From Candidatus Gastranaerophilales bacterium (GTDB lineage Bacteria > Cyanobacteriota > Vampirovibrionia > Gastranaerophilales > Gastranaerophilaceae): a stretch of DNA of 53,081 nucleotides. The stretch's first letter is position 1. Every line of letters begins with the position of its first letter. Under the pieces are notes generated by a model that worked only from the letters and a program-made list of their open reading frames with translations, was not told the origin of the DNA and made no database searches. The stretch is taken from NCBI GenBank assembly GCA_944325175.1, contig CALUYZ010000005.1:79484-132564 (forward strand), read 5' to 3'. Of the stretch, positions 18,346-27,349 are shown in pieces. Made by a program: the position numbers and the translations under genes.

Positions 18346-18778
18346 TTAAATTTTTAAAATAATCATCTAAAAGCTTATTGCCAAAATCTTCCATAATGCC
18401 GCCATAAACCTTTATTTTGTGGTTTGAAATATCTGATAAATTAATTTTAGAACCCATTGCGCCATATTTAATGTCGTATGATGAAAAATAAACAGTGTTA
18501 ATTCTTGAATTTAAAATTGCCCAAGCGCACATCGGGCATGGTTCAAGCGTTACATATAAATTACAACCGTTTAATCTCCAAGAATTCAATTTTTTTGAGG
18601 CTTCTTTAATTGCAAGAATTTCACTATGCGCTGTTGGGTCATTATTTAATTCTTTTTCATTATGAGCGCGGGCAATAATCTCGCCATTAAGTTCAATAAT
18701 GCAGCCAACAGGAATATCAGACCCTGATTTTTTAGCCTCAATAAAAGCTTCTTCCATAAAATTAAACGGCTTCATCAT
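18338..18778 (-). CDS. tadA: tRNA adenosine(34) deaminase-like protein
   Basis: Zinc-dependent deaminase, 146 residues; TadA makes inosine at the wobble position of tRNA-Arg(ACG). The catalytic motifs are DPTAHSEILAI (His51, Glu53) and TLEPCPMCAWAILNSRI (Cys81, Cys84), with NSWRLNGCNLYVT between them as in TadA. The usual HAE is HSE here, which keeps both zinc and proton-shuttle residues. The gene start lies inside the last codons of the sensor kinase gene (17-base overlap), so it is the last gene of that operon. A related nucleoside or guanine deaminase cannot be fully excluded. Confidence 0.87.
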   Translation of the reverse strand: MMKPFNFMEEAFIEAKKSGSDIPVGCIIELNGEIIARAHNEKELNNDPTAHSEILAIKEASKKLNSWRLNGCNLYVTLEPCPMCAWAILNSRINTVYFSSYDIKYGAMGSKINLSDISNHKIKVYGGIMEDFGNKLLDDYFKNLRK

Positions 18779-20426
18779 ATTCCTTATTCATAAAATCTAA
18801 AATAACGGAAAATCTTTCATTTTTATTTTCAATATTAACTTTTATATTCATGGCATCGCAAAGCCCTTTGACAATATAAAGCCCTAAGCCCGTTCCTCTT
18901 GTTGTTCTTGTTAAATCAGAATCAAGGCGAATGAATTTATCATAAAGTTTTTCTAAAATTTCAGGCGGAATATTTTCCGATTTATTTGTAATTGTTAATT
19001 GAACACCAACATTTGTATTTTTAATTGAAATTTTAATTGGAGCTTCATCAAGATTATATTTAACCGCATTATCACAAAGGTTTATTATAATTTGAATTAA
19101 CCTGTCATAATCTGCGTAAACTTCGTTTAACTTTTCATCTAGTTCAATTTCAAATTTAACATTTTTTGTATTTGAATATTCAACACAAAGTTCAACCACC
19201 TTTGAAAGCTCAATTAATTGAGGCTTCATAGAAAGATGAAAACTTTCAATATCGGGAATGGTTAAAAGGTCATCTACCATTCTGGATAGCCTTTGAGCCT
19301 GTTGTTTTATAATGTGCAAAGATTTAATCTTCATTTCATCATCTATTACAATGTCTTGCCTCATAAGGCGGCTTGAATAGCCGATTATGCTTGTTAAAGG
19401 GGTTCTAAACTCATGGGAAATTGCACTTACTAAAGAATCTCTGTATTCATTTAACCTTTTTAATTCAAGGTTTTTTTCAGATATTTCAGAATAAGTTTGA
19501 GAAACTTTTTGTGTCATATAATTAAATTCTTTTTCCAAAAAAACAATTTCATGGGGTGTGAAAATGCTTTTTAAAAGGCGAATTTTTCTATCATAACTTC
19601 CTTTTGAAATAGCAATAATTCCTTTAAAAAGCTGTCTTATATTAATGTAAAGGTAATATGTATAAAGCCCCACTGTTAAAAATATGCAAAATGCGGCAAT
19701 TAAAAGGCTTAAAACAATTTTTTCTCTTGCTCTGTCTATTGTATTTTTAGTAACAGAGGGGTTTGTCATAACAACAACTACCCAATTAGGGTCTTTCATT
19801 TGAAAATAAGCAAGTGGTTGATTTTTAATTTTTGAAAAAAGAACCCCCTCATCTTTTTTTCTGTTTTTAGGCAGCGCCCGCATAACTTCTTCAAGAGCTT
19901 TTTTATCCTGACTGTTTGCAGCTACAAGCGCCATTTCATCATCAAAAACAAAAATAGTTTGAAGCATATTATTGGCTCTTTCGCCAATTAATTTTTCTAA
20001 GCCCTTAAAAGAAAGTTCACCTGATAAATAGCGATTGCCCTCTATTTTTGCAAACAACGAAACAGATTTAGTTTCAGGGTTAAATTCATATTTATTGTTA
20101 TCAAAATTATCAAGCCTGACTATTTTTAAATTTTTGTATTTATCGGATTTTTTTTCAATTTCATTTAAGTATTTATTAGTTAAAATTTTTGAAGGAATTT
20201 CATGAACAGCGGCTGCAATATAGCTAAATTCGTTATCTGAAGCTTTTATAAAGCCTGAAATGGTATCAGCTATATAGCTTGAAATTTGTGTTACGCCATA
20301 GTTTAATTCACGGCGAACTGATTGTTGAGAAACATTTGAAATAATAAGTCCGATTGTGACAAAAGGAACAATTACCGCAAATAGAATTACAATTAATATT
20401 TGTTGAACAATTCTAAGTCGTTTCAA
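18762..20426 (-). CDS. sensor histidine kinase
   Basis: 554 residues. Transmembrane helix 1 is at about 10-30 and helix 2 at about 237-262, enclosing a periplasmic sensor of some 200 residues that ends LAYFQMKDPNWVVVVMTNPS (Cache-like appearance). A HAMP linker covers about 263-312, followed by HisKA with SAISHEFRTPLTSIIGY (His338), and HATPase with NLCDNAVKYN and RGTGLGLYIVKGLCD. It overlaps the response regulator gene by 4 bases and so is its partner. The signal is unknown. Confidence 0.94.
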   Translation of the reverse strand: MKRLRIVQQILIVILFAVIVPFVTIGLIISNVSQQSVRRELNYGVTQISSYIADTISGFIKASDNEFSYIAAAVHEIPSKILTNKYLNEIEKKSDKYKNLKIVRLDNFDNNKYEFNPETKSVSLFAKIEGNRYLSGELSFKGLEKLIGERANNMLQTIFVFDDEMALVAANSQDKKALEEVMRALPKNRKKDEGVLFSKIKNQPLAYFQMKDPNWVVVVMTNPSVTKNTIDRAREKIVLSLLIAAFCIFLTVGLYTYYLYINIRQLFKGIIAISKGSYDRKIRLLKSIFTPHEIVFLEKEFNYMTQKVSQTYSEISEKNLELKRLNEYRDSLVSAISHEFRTPLTSIIGYSSRLMRQDIVIDDEMKIKSLHIIKQQAQRLSRMVDDLLTIPDIESFHLSMKPQLIELSKVVELCVEYSNTKNVKFEIELDEKLNEVYADYDRLIQIIINLCDNAVKYNLDEAPIKISIKNTNVGVQLTITNKSENIPPEILEKLYDKFIRLDSDLTRTTRGTGLGLYIVKGLCDAMNIKVNIENKNERFSVILDFMNKEYDEAV

Positions 20427-21142
20427 TTATCTGCTAAGCCCCCAAAGGGTGTTAACTTATAGCCCACATTAGTAACCGTATGAAGATATTTTGGACTTCT
20501 TGAATCTTCTTCTATTTTTTGCCTTAAACCACCCACATGAACCCTTACCATTCGAACGTCTTCATCAGAGCCATAGCCCCAAACTTCATCCAATAAAACA
20601 GCTAAAGAAACAGGCTTATTCAAATGCTGCATAAGACAATATAAAATTTCAAACTCAGTCGGTGTTAATTTAACTTTTTTACCTGCAACAATAGCTTCCA
20701 GAGAATCTGCTAAAATTTCAATGTCGCCTGCTCTTAAAATTTCTTTTTCTGTTTTTTGTTCAATTTTATTATCGTTTCTTCTTAATAGCGCACGAATTCT
20801 AAGTAAAACTTCCTGTATTTCAAAGGGTTTTACAAGGTAATCATCGGCACCAACGTCAAAACCTTCGGTTTTATCTTTAATTGAACCTTTGGCAGTCAGC
20901 ATTAAAATGGGCACATCGGGTTTCACAAGCCTTATATTTTTGCAAACTTCATAGCCTGTCATTTTTGGCATCATTACATCTAAAATAATAAGGTCATAAC
21001 TGTTTTCCAGTGCCTTTTTAAGTGCCATTTCACCGTCAGAAGCAGAATCAACTATATAACCTGATGATTGAATATCAAATACCAATAAATCACGTATTTG
21101 ATCATCGTCATCTGCAATTAAGAGTCTTTTATTTGAGTTCAT
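20423..21142 (-). CDS. OmpR/PhoB-type response regulator
   Basis: 239 residues. The receiver domain has the acidic pocket DDD at 11-13, the phospho-acceptor Asp55 in LIILDVMMPKMTGYEV, and Lys85 in MLTAKG. The C-terminal winged-helix DNA-binding domain includes VKLTPTEFEILYCLMQHLNKPVS and VRVHVGGLRQKIEED. It is activated by the kinase encoded just downstream (4-base overlap). Its own start overlaps the end of the NfeD-like gene by 14 bases, so all three form one operon with tadA. Target genes are not visible here. Confidence 0.95.
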   Translation of the reverse strand: MNSNKRLLIADDDDQIRDLLVFDIQSSGYIVDSASDGEMALKKALENSYDLIILDVMMPKMTGYEVCKNIRLVKPDVPILMLTAKGSIKDKTEGFDVGADDYLVKPFEIQEVLLRIRALLRRNDNKIEQKTEKEILRAGDIEILADSLEAIVAGKKVKLTPTEFEILYCLMQHLNKPVSLAVLLDEVWGYGSDEDVRMVRVHVGGLRQKIEEDSRSPKYLHTVTNVGYKLTPFGGLADN

Positions 21143-21395
21143 TGTCTGCCCCCTTGGATTTTTTATCCTTAATTTTATTTTTAATATAAGGTTTTAGCGC
21201 AAAATATATTATTGGAATAAAAAACAAAAAAGCAAAAATTTGCACAATATATTCATCAGGAAGTTTAAATGCGATTACAGCGGCAAATAAAGATGCACCT
21301 GCCAAAACAAGCGGCATGGTTTTTAATGTCAAAAGTTCAACAAACAGAAAAACAAAACCTGCGACTGTCCAATATTGATATATTTCAATTAGCAT
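21129..21395 (-). CDS. NfeD-like small membrane protein
   Basis: 88 residues with three or four hydrophobic segments (YWTVAGFVFLFVELLTL, LVLAGASLFAAVIAF, IVQIFAFLFFIPIIYFAL) and a charged C-terminal tail. The opening resembles the membrane part of NfeD/YbbK proteins, which partner membrane-quality-control stomatins, but the C-terminal OB-fold is absent and no stomatin gene is adjacent. It is the first gene of the operon with the two-component system. The name is a moderate-confidence family guess. Confidence 0.6.
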   Translation of the reverse strand: MLIEIYQYWTVAGFVFLFVELLTLKTMPLVLAGASLFAAVIAFKLPDEYIVQIFAFLFFIPIIYFALKPYIKNKIKDKKSKGADNELK

Positions 21396-21435
21396 TACAC
21401 CAAACCCCCAAAGGTATATGTTAAGTTTAAAGTTA

Positions 21436-21466
21436 CCCGCCCTGATATGTCAAACAAAAAGGCGGG
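21436..21466 (-). terminator. weak inverted repeat between ribH and the NfeD-like gene
   Basis: CCCGCC and GGCGGG arms are separated by 19 bases. This is one of the few GC-rich stretches in the gap and could terminate ribH transcription, but the loop is long and no clear U-run follows. Confidence 0.35.
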
Positions 21467-21475
21467 CAAATTAAC

Positions 21476-21940
21476 TTATATTACATTAATCAAATTAACA
21501 ACTTCTATTGCAGATTTTGCTGCATCAAAGCCCTTATTGCCCGCTTTTGTTCCTGCGCGCTCGATTGCTTGTTCTATGTTATCAGTTGTTAAGACACCGA
21601 ATATGACGGGAATTTCTTCAGATAATGAAACAGAAGCAATTCCTTTTGAAAGTTCGTTTGCAACAAAATCAAAATGCGGTGTTGAACCTTTTATAATAGC
21701 ACCTAGGGCAACTATTGCACTGTATCCTTTTTTTGCCATTTTTTTGCACATTAAAGGAATTTCAAAGGCACCCGGCACCCAAACAACATCAATATTTTCT
21801 TCCAAAACGCCGTGGCGAATAAAAGCATCAAGCGCACCTTGAAGAAGTTTAGAGCCAATAAAATCGTTAAATCTTGAAATTACTATGCAAAATTTATCTG
21901 TTTCTTTTGCGGTTAATTTACCTTCATATACTCTTACCAT
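21476..21940 (-). CDS. ribH: 6,7-dimethyl-8-ribityllumazine synthase
   Basis: Penultimate step of riboflavin synthesis: condenses the ribityl-amino-uracil with 3,4-dihydroxybutanone phosphate; usually assembles into a 60-mer capsid-like shell. 154 residues, normal. Motifs seen are [12 protein letters not shown], the catalytic loop [12 protein letters not shown] (His89), [24 protein letters not shown] and the C-terminal AIEVVNL. No other rib genes and no FMN riboswitch are nearby. It lies 8 bases after yidC on the same strand. Confidence 0.96.
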   Translation of the reverse strand: MVRVYEGKLTAKETDKFCIVISRFNDFIGSKLLQGALDAFIRHGVLEENIDVVWVPGAFEIPLMCKKMAKKGYSAIVALGAIIKGSTPHFDFVANELSKGIASVSLSEEIPVIFGVLTTDNIEQAIERAGTKAGNKGFDAAKSAIEVVNLINVI

Positions 21941-21948
21941 AATTTAAC

Positions 21949-23031
21949 CTACTTACTTTCTATAACTTTAGCATCAATAACAGCTTCTTTTGCTGAATTT
22001 GCTTTTTTGTTTTCATCTTCTTTTTCAAGTTGTTTGTTAATTATAACGGTTTGAACAATTTGAAATATATTAGATGTAACAAGATATAATAATACGCCTG
22101 CGGGAATTGGAACAAAAAGGAATGTAACTGTTATCATTACAGGCATGACAGTTGTCATGGATTTTTGAATGGCTGCTTGTTGAGGGTCTTGGTTTTGGGT
22201 TTTTGTTTGCGCCATCATAACTTTTTGCATTAAAACCATTGTTAATACAAATAATACAAGCAAGAAAATTACATCGTAATGAATTGTTTGAACAGCCTTA
22301 ATCGTTGGAACTTGTGCGGTTAAAATGTCGCCTGTTCTATTAAATGTAACATTTTCCGTTTCCCTTGTTTGAGCATTTGAAACTTTAACTTCAACCTTTT
22401 GAATATTGTTCAAGGTTGCAAAGTTTAAGTTTAAATTATCCATTTGAAGCTTAAGATCAATGGGTTCGCCAGGGGTAATTTCGCCTTGAACAGTAACCGC
22501 TTTTTGCGGGTTTTGAATTTTAACGTCATCTAAAATTTTGCCGTCTTTTAAGAATACTTTTGCAACTTTGCCCGATTGCAGCCTTACATATCTTTCAACT
22601 TGGAATTTACCGTCGTTTGATAAGCCTGCATTGCTTCTAATTGTAGCATCTAACCTTTTTACAAAAAGAAAATCGGCATTGCCTGCTTGTTCAATGAAAT
22701 ATGGGCTCATTAGAGCAGAATATAAAAGAATAAATATCGGAAGCTGAATTAACATAGGTAAACACCCTGCCATCGGGTTTACCTTGTTTTCCTTCCAAAA
22801 TTCCATCATTTTTTGTTGCATCATCTCAGGGTTAGATTTATATCTTTCCTGAATTAATTTAATTTTTGGCTGAACCATTTGCATGGTTTTCATGGATTTT
22901 TGTTGTGAAACGTTAGCCGGCCACAGAGCGAACCTTATAATCAAAGTTAAAATTATAATTGCAACGCCCCAGTTACCAACTAAATCTGCTATTAATTTTA
23001 AAAATTGTATTGTTAATGCCGTAAAATCCAT
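21949..23031 (-). CDS. yidC: membrane protein insertase YidC (cyanobacterial-like layout)
   Basis: Inserts and folds inner-membrane proteins, alone or with SecYEG. 360 residues. The conserved core is present: NWGVAIIILTLIIRFALWPANVSQQKSMKTMQMVQPKIKLIQERYKSNPEMMQQ, then NPMAGCLPMLIQLPIFILLYSALM, and the last helices at about 250-335. There is no large N-terminal P1 domain as in proteobacteria. About 120 residues (roughly 125-245, LDATIRSNAG...TIKAVQT) are inserted between core helices, as I recall for cyanobacterial YidC. The charged C-terminal tail is typical. A GGGGA site precedes the ATG. Divergent from mnmE. Confidence 0.95.
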   Translation of the reverse strand: MDFTALTIQFLKLIADLVGNWGVAIIILTLIIRFALWPANVSQQKSMKTMQMVQPKIKLIQERYKSNPEMMQQKMMEFWKENKVNPMAGCLPMLIQLPIFILLYSALMSPYFIEQAGNADFLFVKRLDATIRSNAGLSNDGKFQVERYVRLQSGKVAKVFLKDGKILDDVKIQNPQKAVTVQGEITPGEPIDLKLQMDNLNLNFATLNNIQKVEVKVSNAQTRETENVTFNRTGDILTAQVPTIKAVQTIHYDVIFLLVLFVLTMVLMQKVMMAQTKTQNQDPQQAAIQKSMTTVMPVMITVTFLFVPIPAGVLLYLVTSNIFQIVQTVIINKQLEKEDENKKANSAKEAVIDAKVIESK

Positions 23032-23097
23032 ATTTTCTATATTTCCCCATTTTTAAATAATTATTAACCGTTACTGTTGATTTTATTATAAACATGA

Positions 23098-23103
23098 TAA
23101 TAT
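23098..23103 (+). promoter_or_regulatory. extended -10-like box of mnmE
   Basis: TGATAATAT (extended -10 form TGn-TAATAT) ends eight bases before the mnmE ATG. A TTGATT stands 15 bases upstream as a possible -35. No Shine-Dalgarno is present, so a leaderless transcript is likely. Confidence 0.42.
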
Positions 23104-23111
23104 TTACAATT

Positions 23112-24440
23112 ATGAGTAACTTTTTTGATACAATTTGTGCAATAGCAACTCCCATAGCAAAGGGGGGTGTTGGAATTATAAGGGTTTCAGGGGAAGCTTC
23201 AAAAGATGTTGTTAAAAAATTTTTTAACAAAGAAATAATTCCAAATAAAATAAACCACGGCTGGATTATTAATAATAATAAAAAAATAGATGAAGTTATT
23301 GTTTTATATTTTGTGTCACCAAAAAGTTTTACAGGTGAAGATGTTGTTGAAATTCAAACCCATGGTTCACCCGTTATTTTAAAAGAAATTTTAAATTTGC
23401 TTTTATCAAACGGTGCAAGGTTAGCCACAAAGGGCGAATTTACAAAGCGTGCTTTTTTAAACCACAAAATGGATTTATCTGAAGCAGAGGCAGTTTTGGA
23501 ATTAATTGAATCAAAAAGCGTAAAATCTGCTTCATTAAATGCTTCTAACCTTTCAGGAAGCCTAAAAGAAGCTATCTCAAACATGCGCGAAGAAATTTTG
23601 GAGCTATTGGCAAAAATAACGGCATCAATAGACTTTCCCGAAGATGTTCAAGAAGTTCCTTATGAATTAATTGAAGAAAAATTAACCGAAATAAAAGAAA
23701 AAATAGAAAATATTTTAAAAAATGCAAAATCGCATAATATTTTAAGAGAAGGCATAAAAATTGCAGTTGTCGGACGTCCCAATGTTGGTAAATCTTCACT
23801 ATTTAATGCGCTTTTAAACTTAAAAAGGGCGATTGTAACCGATATTGCAGGCACAACAAGGGATATAATAACCGAAAGCTTTGATATAGATGGAATTAAT
23901 GCCACTTTAACAGATACAGCAGGCATAAGAGAAGATAATAAAATTGATACGGTTGAAAAAATCGGTATAACAAAGGCAAAAGAAACCATAGAAGATTCAG
24001 ACATTGTTTTACTTTTGTTTGACGGAACGGTTGGCATAACGGACGATGATAAAGAAATTTTTGAATTAGCAAAAAATAAAAAGACAATTTTAGTTTCAAC
24101 AAAGCAAGATATAAATGAAAAAATTTATGAAGGGGCGCTTCCAATAAGTTCTAAAACAGGTAAAAACATTGAAAAATTAAAAGAATTGATTTATAAAAAT
24201 GTTGTTGATGTCGATATTGATAACATTGAATTTACAACAAACCAAAGACAGCAAGAAAGCCTTCAAAATGCAATCTTTGCAATTAATAATGCACTTTTAG
24301 GTACAAAACAAGAGCAGTTGCAAGATTTAATTTCAATAGATATAAAAACTGCCCTTCTTTCGCTTGGCGAAATAACGGGCGAAGTTATAAACGATGAAAT
24401 TCTAAACAGTATTTTTGATAAATTCTGTATAGGAAAATAA
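23112..24440 (+). CDS. mnmE: tRNA uridine-5-carboxymethylaminomethyl GTPase MnmE
   Basis: With MnmG, modifies the wobble uridine of several tRNAs, using a folate-derived carbon. 442 residues from the Met at 23112 (MSNFFDTICAIATPI, the usual family start); an upstream Met would add six residues. The N-terminal folate-binding domain is followed by a helical domain and an inserted Ras-like G domain with GRPNVGKSSLFNAL (Lys227), the DTAG motif and a T-loop. The C-terminal catalytic CIGK is intact at the very end. Stops next to the convergent hypothetical gene with no gap. Confidence 0.96.
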   Translation: MSNFFDTICAIATPIAKGGVGIIRVSGEASKDVVKKFFNKEIIPNKINHGWIINNNKKIDEVIVLYFVSPKSFTGEDVVEIQTHGSPVILKEILNLLLSNGARLATKGEFTKRAFLNHKMDLSEAEAVLELIESKSVKSASLNASNLSGSLKEAISNMREEILELLAKITASIDFPEDVQEVPYELIEEKLTEIKEKIENILKNAKSHNILREGIKIAVVGRPNVGKSSLFNALLNLKRAIVTDIAGTTRDIITESFDIDGINATLTDTAGIREDNKIDTVEKIGITKAKETIEDSDIVLLLFDGTVGITDDDKEIFELAKNKKTILVSTKQDINEKIYEGALPISSKTGKNIEKLKELIYKNVVDVDIDNIEFTTNQRQQESLQNAIFAINNALLGTKQEQLQDLISIDIKTALLSLGEITGEVINDEILNSIFDKFCIGK

Positions 24441-25226
24441 TTATTCTTCTTTTTGAAGCTCCCACATTTCAGAATCCGGATTGTATTTGTAAGTTTCAAT
24501 TATTCCGTCAGAATTTTTTTCTTTAAAAAATGTTTCATCGGCATCATCAAATACATATTTTATTTCAGTATCGGGAGAGGAAATTTCTCCGTCTTTATCT
24601 AAATAACCTGAAACAAAGTAAAAACCGCCAAGTTCAGGGATTAAGATTTTTGTAAAACCGGTTTCCTTATCGGTTTCTGTGACTGAAAGAGCTCTTTTAT
24701 CAAGAACATTCATAGAACATTGTGTTGATTCATCCAAATCAAAACTAACATTAAATTGTAAGCCAAAAAGTGTTTCAACATGGTATGTTTCTTTAACTTT
24801 CATGCCATTTTCCATATCAAGGCGGGTTACTGTTTGCTTTCCTAAACTATCAGGTTCTCTTTCACTAAAAAGCAGTTTAGTATGTTTGCCAACAGCTGTT
24901 GTTTGCCAGTTGTTGTCTTGACCTAAACCTAAATATCCTTTTAACAAACTGCTGTAGGTTTTTGCTGTTTTATTAATTGAATTTTTATCTTTTTCAATAT
25001 TGTATATAATTGCGTTAATTTTTTCGCTTTGTTCTTGTTCCGGTGTTAATTCTATTTCTTTTTTACTGAATAAACCTCTGATTTTATCGAAAAAGGTAGG
25101 TTTTTTATCATTATCTGCATTTTGTGTAAAAGTTATAGCATCGTAATTTGCCGCAAAGTTTCTGTTTTGAACGGCTTTATTTGCATAGTTATTGTTATAT
25201 TCAAAAGAAATTTTGTTTACTCTCAT
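24441..25226 (-). CDS. hypothetical protein, 261 aa, with MxVxKIS-type N-terminus
   Basis: Not recognised. It begins MRVNKISFEYNNNYANKA and reaches an AITFTQN segment near residue 31, a pattern shared loosely with other unannotated proteins here. A basic patch follows (FFDKIRGLFSKKE). The C-terminal 150 residues alternate short beta-like strands rich in Thr, Asp and Glu (KQTVTRLDMENGMKVKETYHVETL, TDKETGFTKILIPELGGFYFVSG, SDGIIETYKYNPDSEMWEL), suggesting a beta-sheet domain. There is no signal peptide or membrane helix. A GAGGGG Shine-Dalgarno supports the start. Alone between convergent mnmE and divergent metG. Confidence 0.8.
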   Translation of the reverse strand: MRVNKISFEYNNNYANKAVQNRNFAANYDAITFTQNADNDKKPTFFDKIRGLFSKKEIELTPEQEQSEKINAIIYNIEKDKNSINKTAKTYSSLLKGYLGLGQDNNWQTTAVGKHTKLLFSEREPDSLGKQTVTRLDMENGMKVKETYHVETLFGLQFNVSFDLDESTQCSMNVLDKRALSVTETDKETGFTKILIPELGGFYFVSGYLDKDGEISSPDTEIKYVFDDADETFFKEKNSDGIIETYKYNPDSEMWELQKEE

Positions 25227-25289
25227 TTTTATTCCCCTCTGGTAGTACTATTCAGATAAAACTCCTAAAATTATTTTTTTGCTTTATGT

Positions 25290-25295
25290 TATAAT
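25290..25295 (+). promoter_or_regulatory. -10 box of metG
   Basis: A perfect TATAAT lies 26 bases before the metG ATG, with GGAG at 25308-25311 as the ribosome-binding site. No good -35 was seen; the region upstream is T-rich. Confidence 0.45.
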
Positions 25296-25321
25296 CTATC
25301 ATAAATTGGAGTTACATAATT

Positions 25322-26884
25322 ATGAAAAATTTTTCGATTACAACAGCAATAGATTACGTTAACGGCGAGCCGCATATTGGGCATGCCTATGAAAAAATTT
25401 TTACAGACGTTATTTTCAGACATTTTAAAAAAAGAAGTGATAAATCATTCTTTCTTACAGGTACAGACGAGCATGGCATAAAAATTCAAAAAACCGCAAA
25501 ATCACTAAATATAACACCAAAAGAGCTATGTGATAAAAATGCTGCTTCTTTTATTGAAGCTTGGAAACTTTTAGATATAGAATATACAAAATTTATAAGA
25601 ACAACTGATGAATATCATCAAAAAACAGTACAAGATATATTTGAAAAACTTTTACAACAAGGGGATATATATAAACATAAATACGAAGGGCTTTATTGTT
25701 CCGGGTGCGAATGTTTTCTTTCGGAAAAAGATTTGGATGAAAACGGAGCATGCCCAATCCATGGTAAAAAACCTGAAGTTGTTAGTGAAGAAAATTATTT
25801 TTTCAAATTAACCAAGTATAAAGATAAAATTGCTGATTATATTAAAAACAATCCCAATTTTATACAACCAAACTACAGAGCGCAAGAGGTTTTAAACCAA
25901 CTTGAAAATATTGAAGACATCTCCGTTTCAAGAGCAAAAACAAATGTTGAATGGGGAATTGAGGTTAAATCTGACCCCAGTCAGGTTATATATGTTTGGA
26001 TTGATGCGCTTTCAAATTATATTACCGGTTTGGGCTATAAAGTAAACGGCGAAAGTGAAGAAAATTACAAAGAATTTTGGCCTGTTAACTACCACATAAT
26101 AGGAAAAGACATTTTAAAATTTCACTCCATTTATTGGATTGCAATTTTAATGGCACTTAATTTAGAGCTTCCAAAAAGCATCTATGCCCACGGCTGGATT
26201 ATGATTGACAAAAGCAAAATGTCAAAATCAACTGGAAATGTTATATCTCCTTCATCAGTTATGGATGCCTTCAATTTACAAAAGCCCGATGCACTCAGAT
26301 ATTTCATGGTAACAGCAGCAGTTAACGGCAAAGACGGCAACTATTCAGATGACGATTTCAAAGAAAAAGTAAATGCCGACCTTGCAAATAATATGGGCAA
26401 TTTACTTAACCGTACATTGAACATGTTGGTTAAATATTTTGACGGTGAAATTAAAAAAGAATTTATTAATAACGAACTAACTGATGAAACCAATGACACC
26501 ATTCAAAAGGTTTTAAAATATTTTGATGAAATGGAACCGTCTTTAGCAGCGAATAAAATTATTGAGCTTATAGATAGTGCCAATAAATTTGTAAATGATA
26601 AAGCACCGTGGACTTTAGCCAAAAATGGCGATATTCTTGAATGTGGAAAAACCTTATATTCAATTTTAAATTTAATGGCAAAAGTTGCAATTTTAATTGA
26701 GCCATATTGCCCAAATATAGCATTAGATATGGCAGAACAACTTAAAATTGATATTAATACAAAATATTCAGAAATTGAAAACTTAATGATAAAAGAAGGT
26801 AAATTAATTACAAAAGAAGAAATTCATCCGGTATTTTTAAGGTTAGATTCTGAAATTATGGGTGATAAGAAAAAACAAAATTAA
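25322..26884 (+). CDS. metG: methionyl-tRNA synthetase
   Basis: Charges tRNA-Met. 520 residues, a short form without the C-terminal dimerisation/tRNA-binding domain. The class I motifs are HIGH at 18-21 and KMSKSTGN at about 299. The zinc knuckle region reads YCSGCECFLSEKDLDENGACPIHGK, where a C-x2-C pair is answered by C-x2-H, a variant of the usual double CxxC. The anticodon-binding helical domain includes ANKFVNDKAPWTLAK. Transcribed alone and closed by a terminator. Confidence 0.96.
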   Translation: MKNFSITTAIDYVNGEPHIGHAYEKIFTDVIFRHFKKRSDKSFFLTGTDEHGIKIQKTAKSLNITPKELCDKNAASFIEAWKLLDIEYTKFIRTTDEYHQKTVQDIFEKLLQQGDIYKHKYEGLYCSGCECFLSEKDLDENGACPIHGKKPEVVSEENYFFKLTKYKDKIADYIKNNPNFIQPNYRAQEVLNQLENIEDISVSRAKTNVEWGIEVKSDPSQVIYVWIDALSNYITGLGYKVNGESEENYKEFWPVNYHIIGKDILKFHSIYWIAILMALNLELPKSIYAHGWIMIDKSKMSKSTGNVISPSSVMDAFNLQKPDALRYFMVTAAVNGKDGNYSDDDFKEKVNADLANNMGNLLNRTLNMLVKYFDGEIKKEFINNELTDETNDTIQKVLKYFDEMEPSLAANKIIELIDSANKFVNDKAPWTLAKNGDILECGKTLYSILNLMAKVAILIEPYCPNIALDMAEQLKIDINTKYSEIENLMIKEGKLITKEEIHPVFLRLDSEIMGDKKKQN

Positions 26885-26891
26885 TAATCCG

Positions 26892-26920
26892 AAAGCGGGG
26901 AAATTAAACCCCGCTTTTTA
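26892..26920. terminator. intrinsic terminator after metG
   Basis: The stem AAAGCGGGG / CCCCGCTTT has an eight-base A-rich loop and is followed by a T-run. It also faces the end of the convergent YkgJ-type gene, so it may work for both. Confidence 0.85.
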
Positions 26921-27349
26921 TTTCAAATATTCAATAAATTTTTTATCAGGCTCAAACCTAAAACCGCAATTATCTAATGTTGTTCCGCCCATTTGAATAA
27001 ATTTTTTATTAATTGAGGGATAATCTCTGCAAAAAATCGGGCGAAAGGGATAAATTGAACAACGATTATTTTTTAAAAATTTACATTTGAATAATATTGC
27101 ACCGTTTAATTCTTCCCCTTCATTTTGAACTATACCATTTGAAAAAAAGAACCTGTATATAAGATGATTTTTCTGCATTATTTTAAAATCTTCTTCATTT
27201 TTTATATAACCGTATTCATTTGAAAAAAGAATGTTTGAGCAGCATTTGCCGCACATTTTGCATTTGCCCTTAACAACATATTTAGATGAAGTTAAACGGT
27301 TTTTAAAAGTTAAAAAAATATCTTCAATAAAATTTTTAATTTTATTCAA
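26918..27349 (-). CDS. YkgJ family cysteine cluster protein
   Basis: 143 residues with a Cys cluster thought to bind iron-sulphur or zinc: GKCKMCGKCCSN near residues 29-38, then CKFLKNNRCSIYPFRPIFCRDYPS, and a last C in DNCGF. The arrangement CxxCGxCC...CxxYxxRPxxCRxYP is the YkgJ/UPF0153 signature. Biochemical role is not known in the family. Its start overlaps the lipoprotein gene by 8 bases, so it is the last gene of the pilT-to-YkgJ run. Confidence 0.88.
   Translation of the reverse strand: MNKIKNFIEDIFLTFKNRLTSSKYVVKGKCKMCGKCCSNILFSNEYGYIKNEEDFKIMQKNHLIYRFFFSNGIVQNEGEELNGAILFKCKFLKNNRCSIYPFRPIFCRDYPSINKKFIQMGGTTLDNCGFRFEPDKKFIEYLK

Noticed and set aside
17963..18349. Plus-strand 128-residue frame at the end of nifJ
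   Set aside because: A second-frame shadow of nifJ with Leu/Lys/Asn-rich low-complexity translation, also running through the terminator.
21396..21475. FMN riboswitch near ribH
   Set aside because: The GC-rich inverted repeat is downstream of ribH and lacks the conserved RFN elements.
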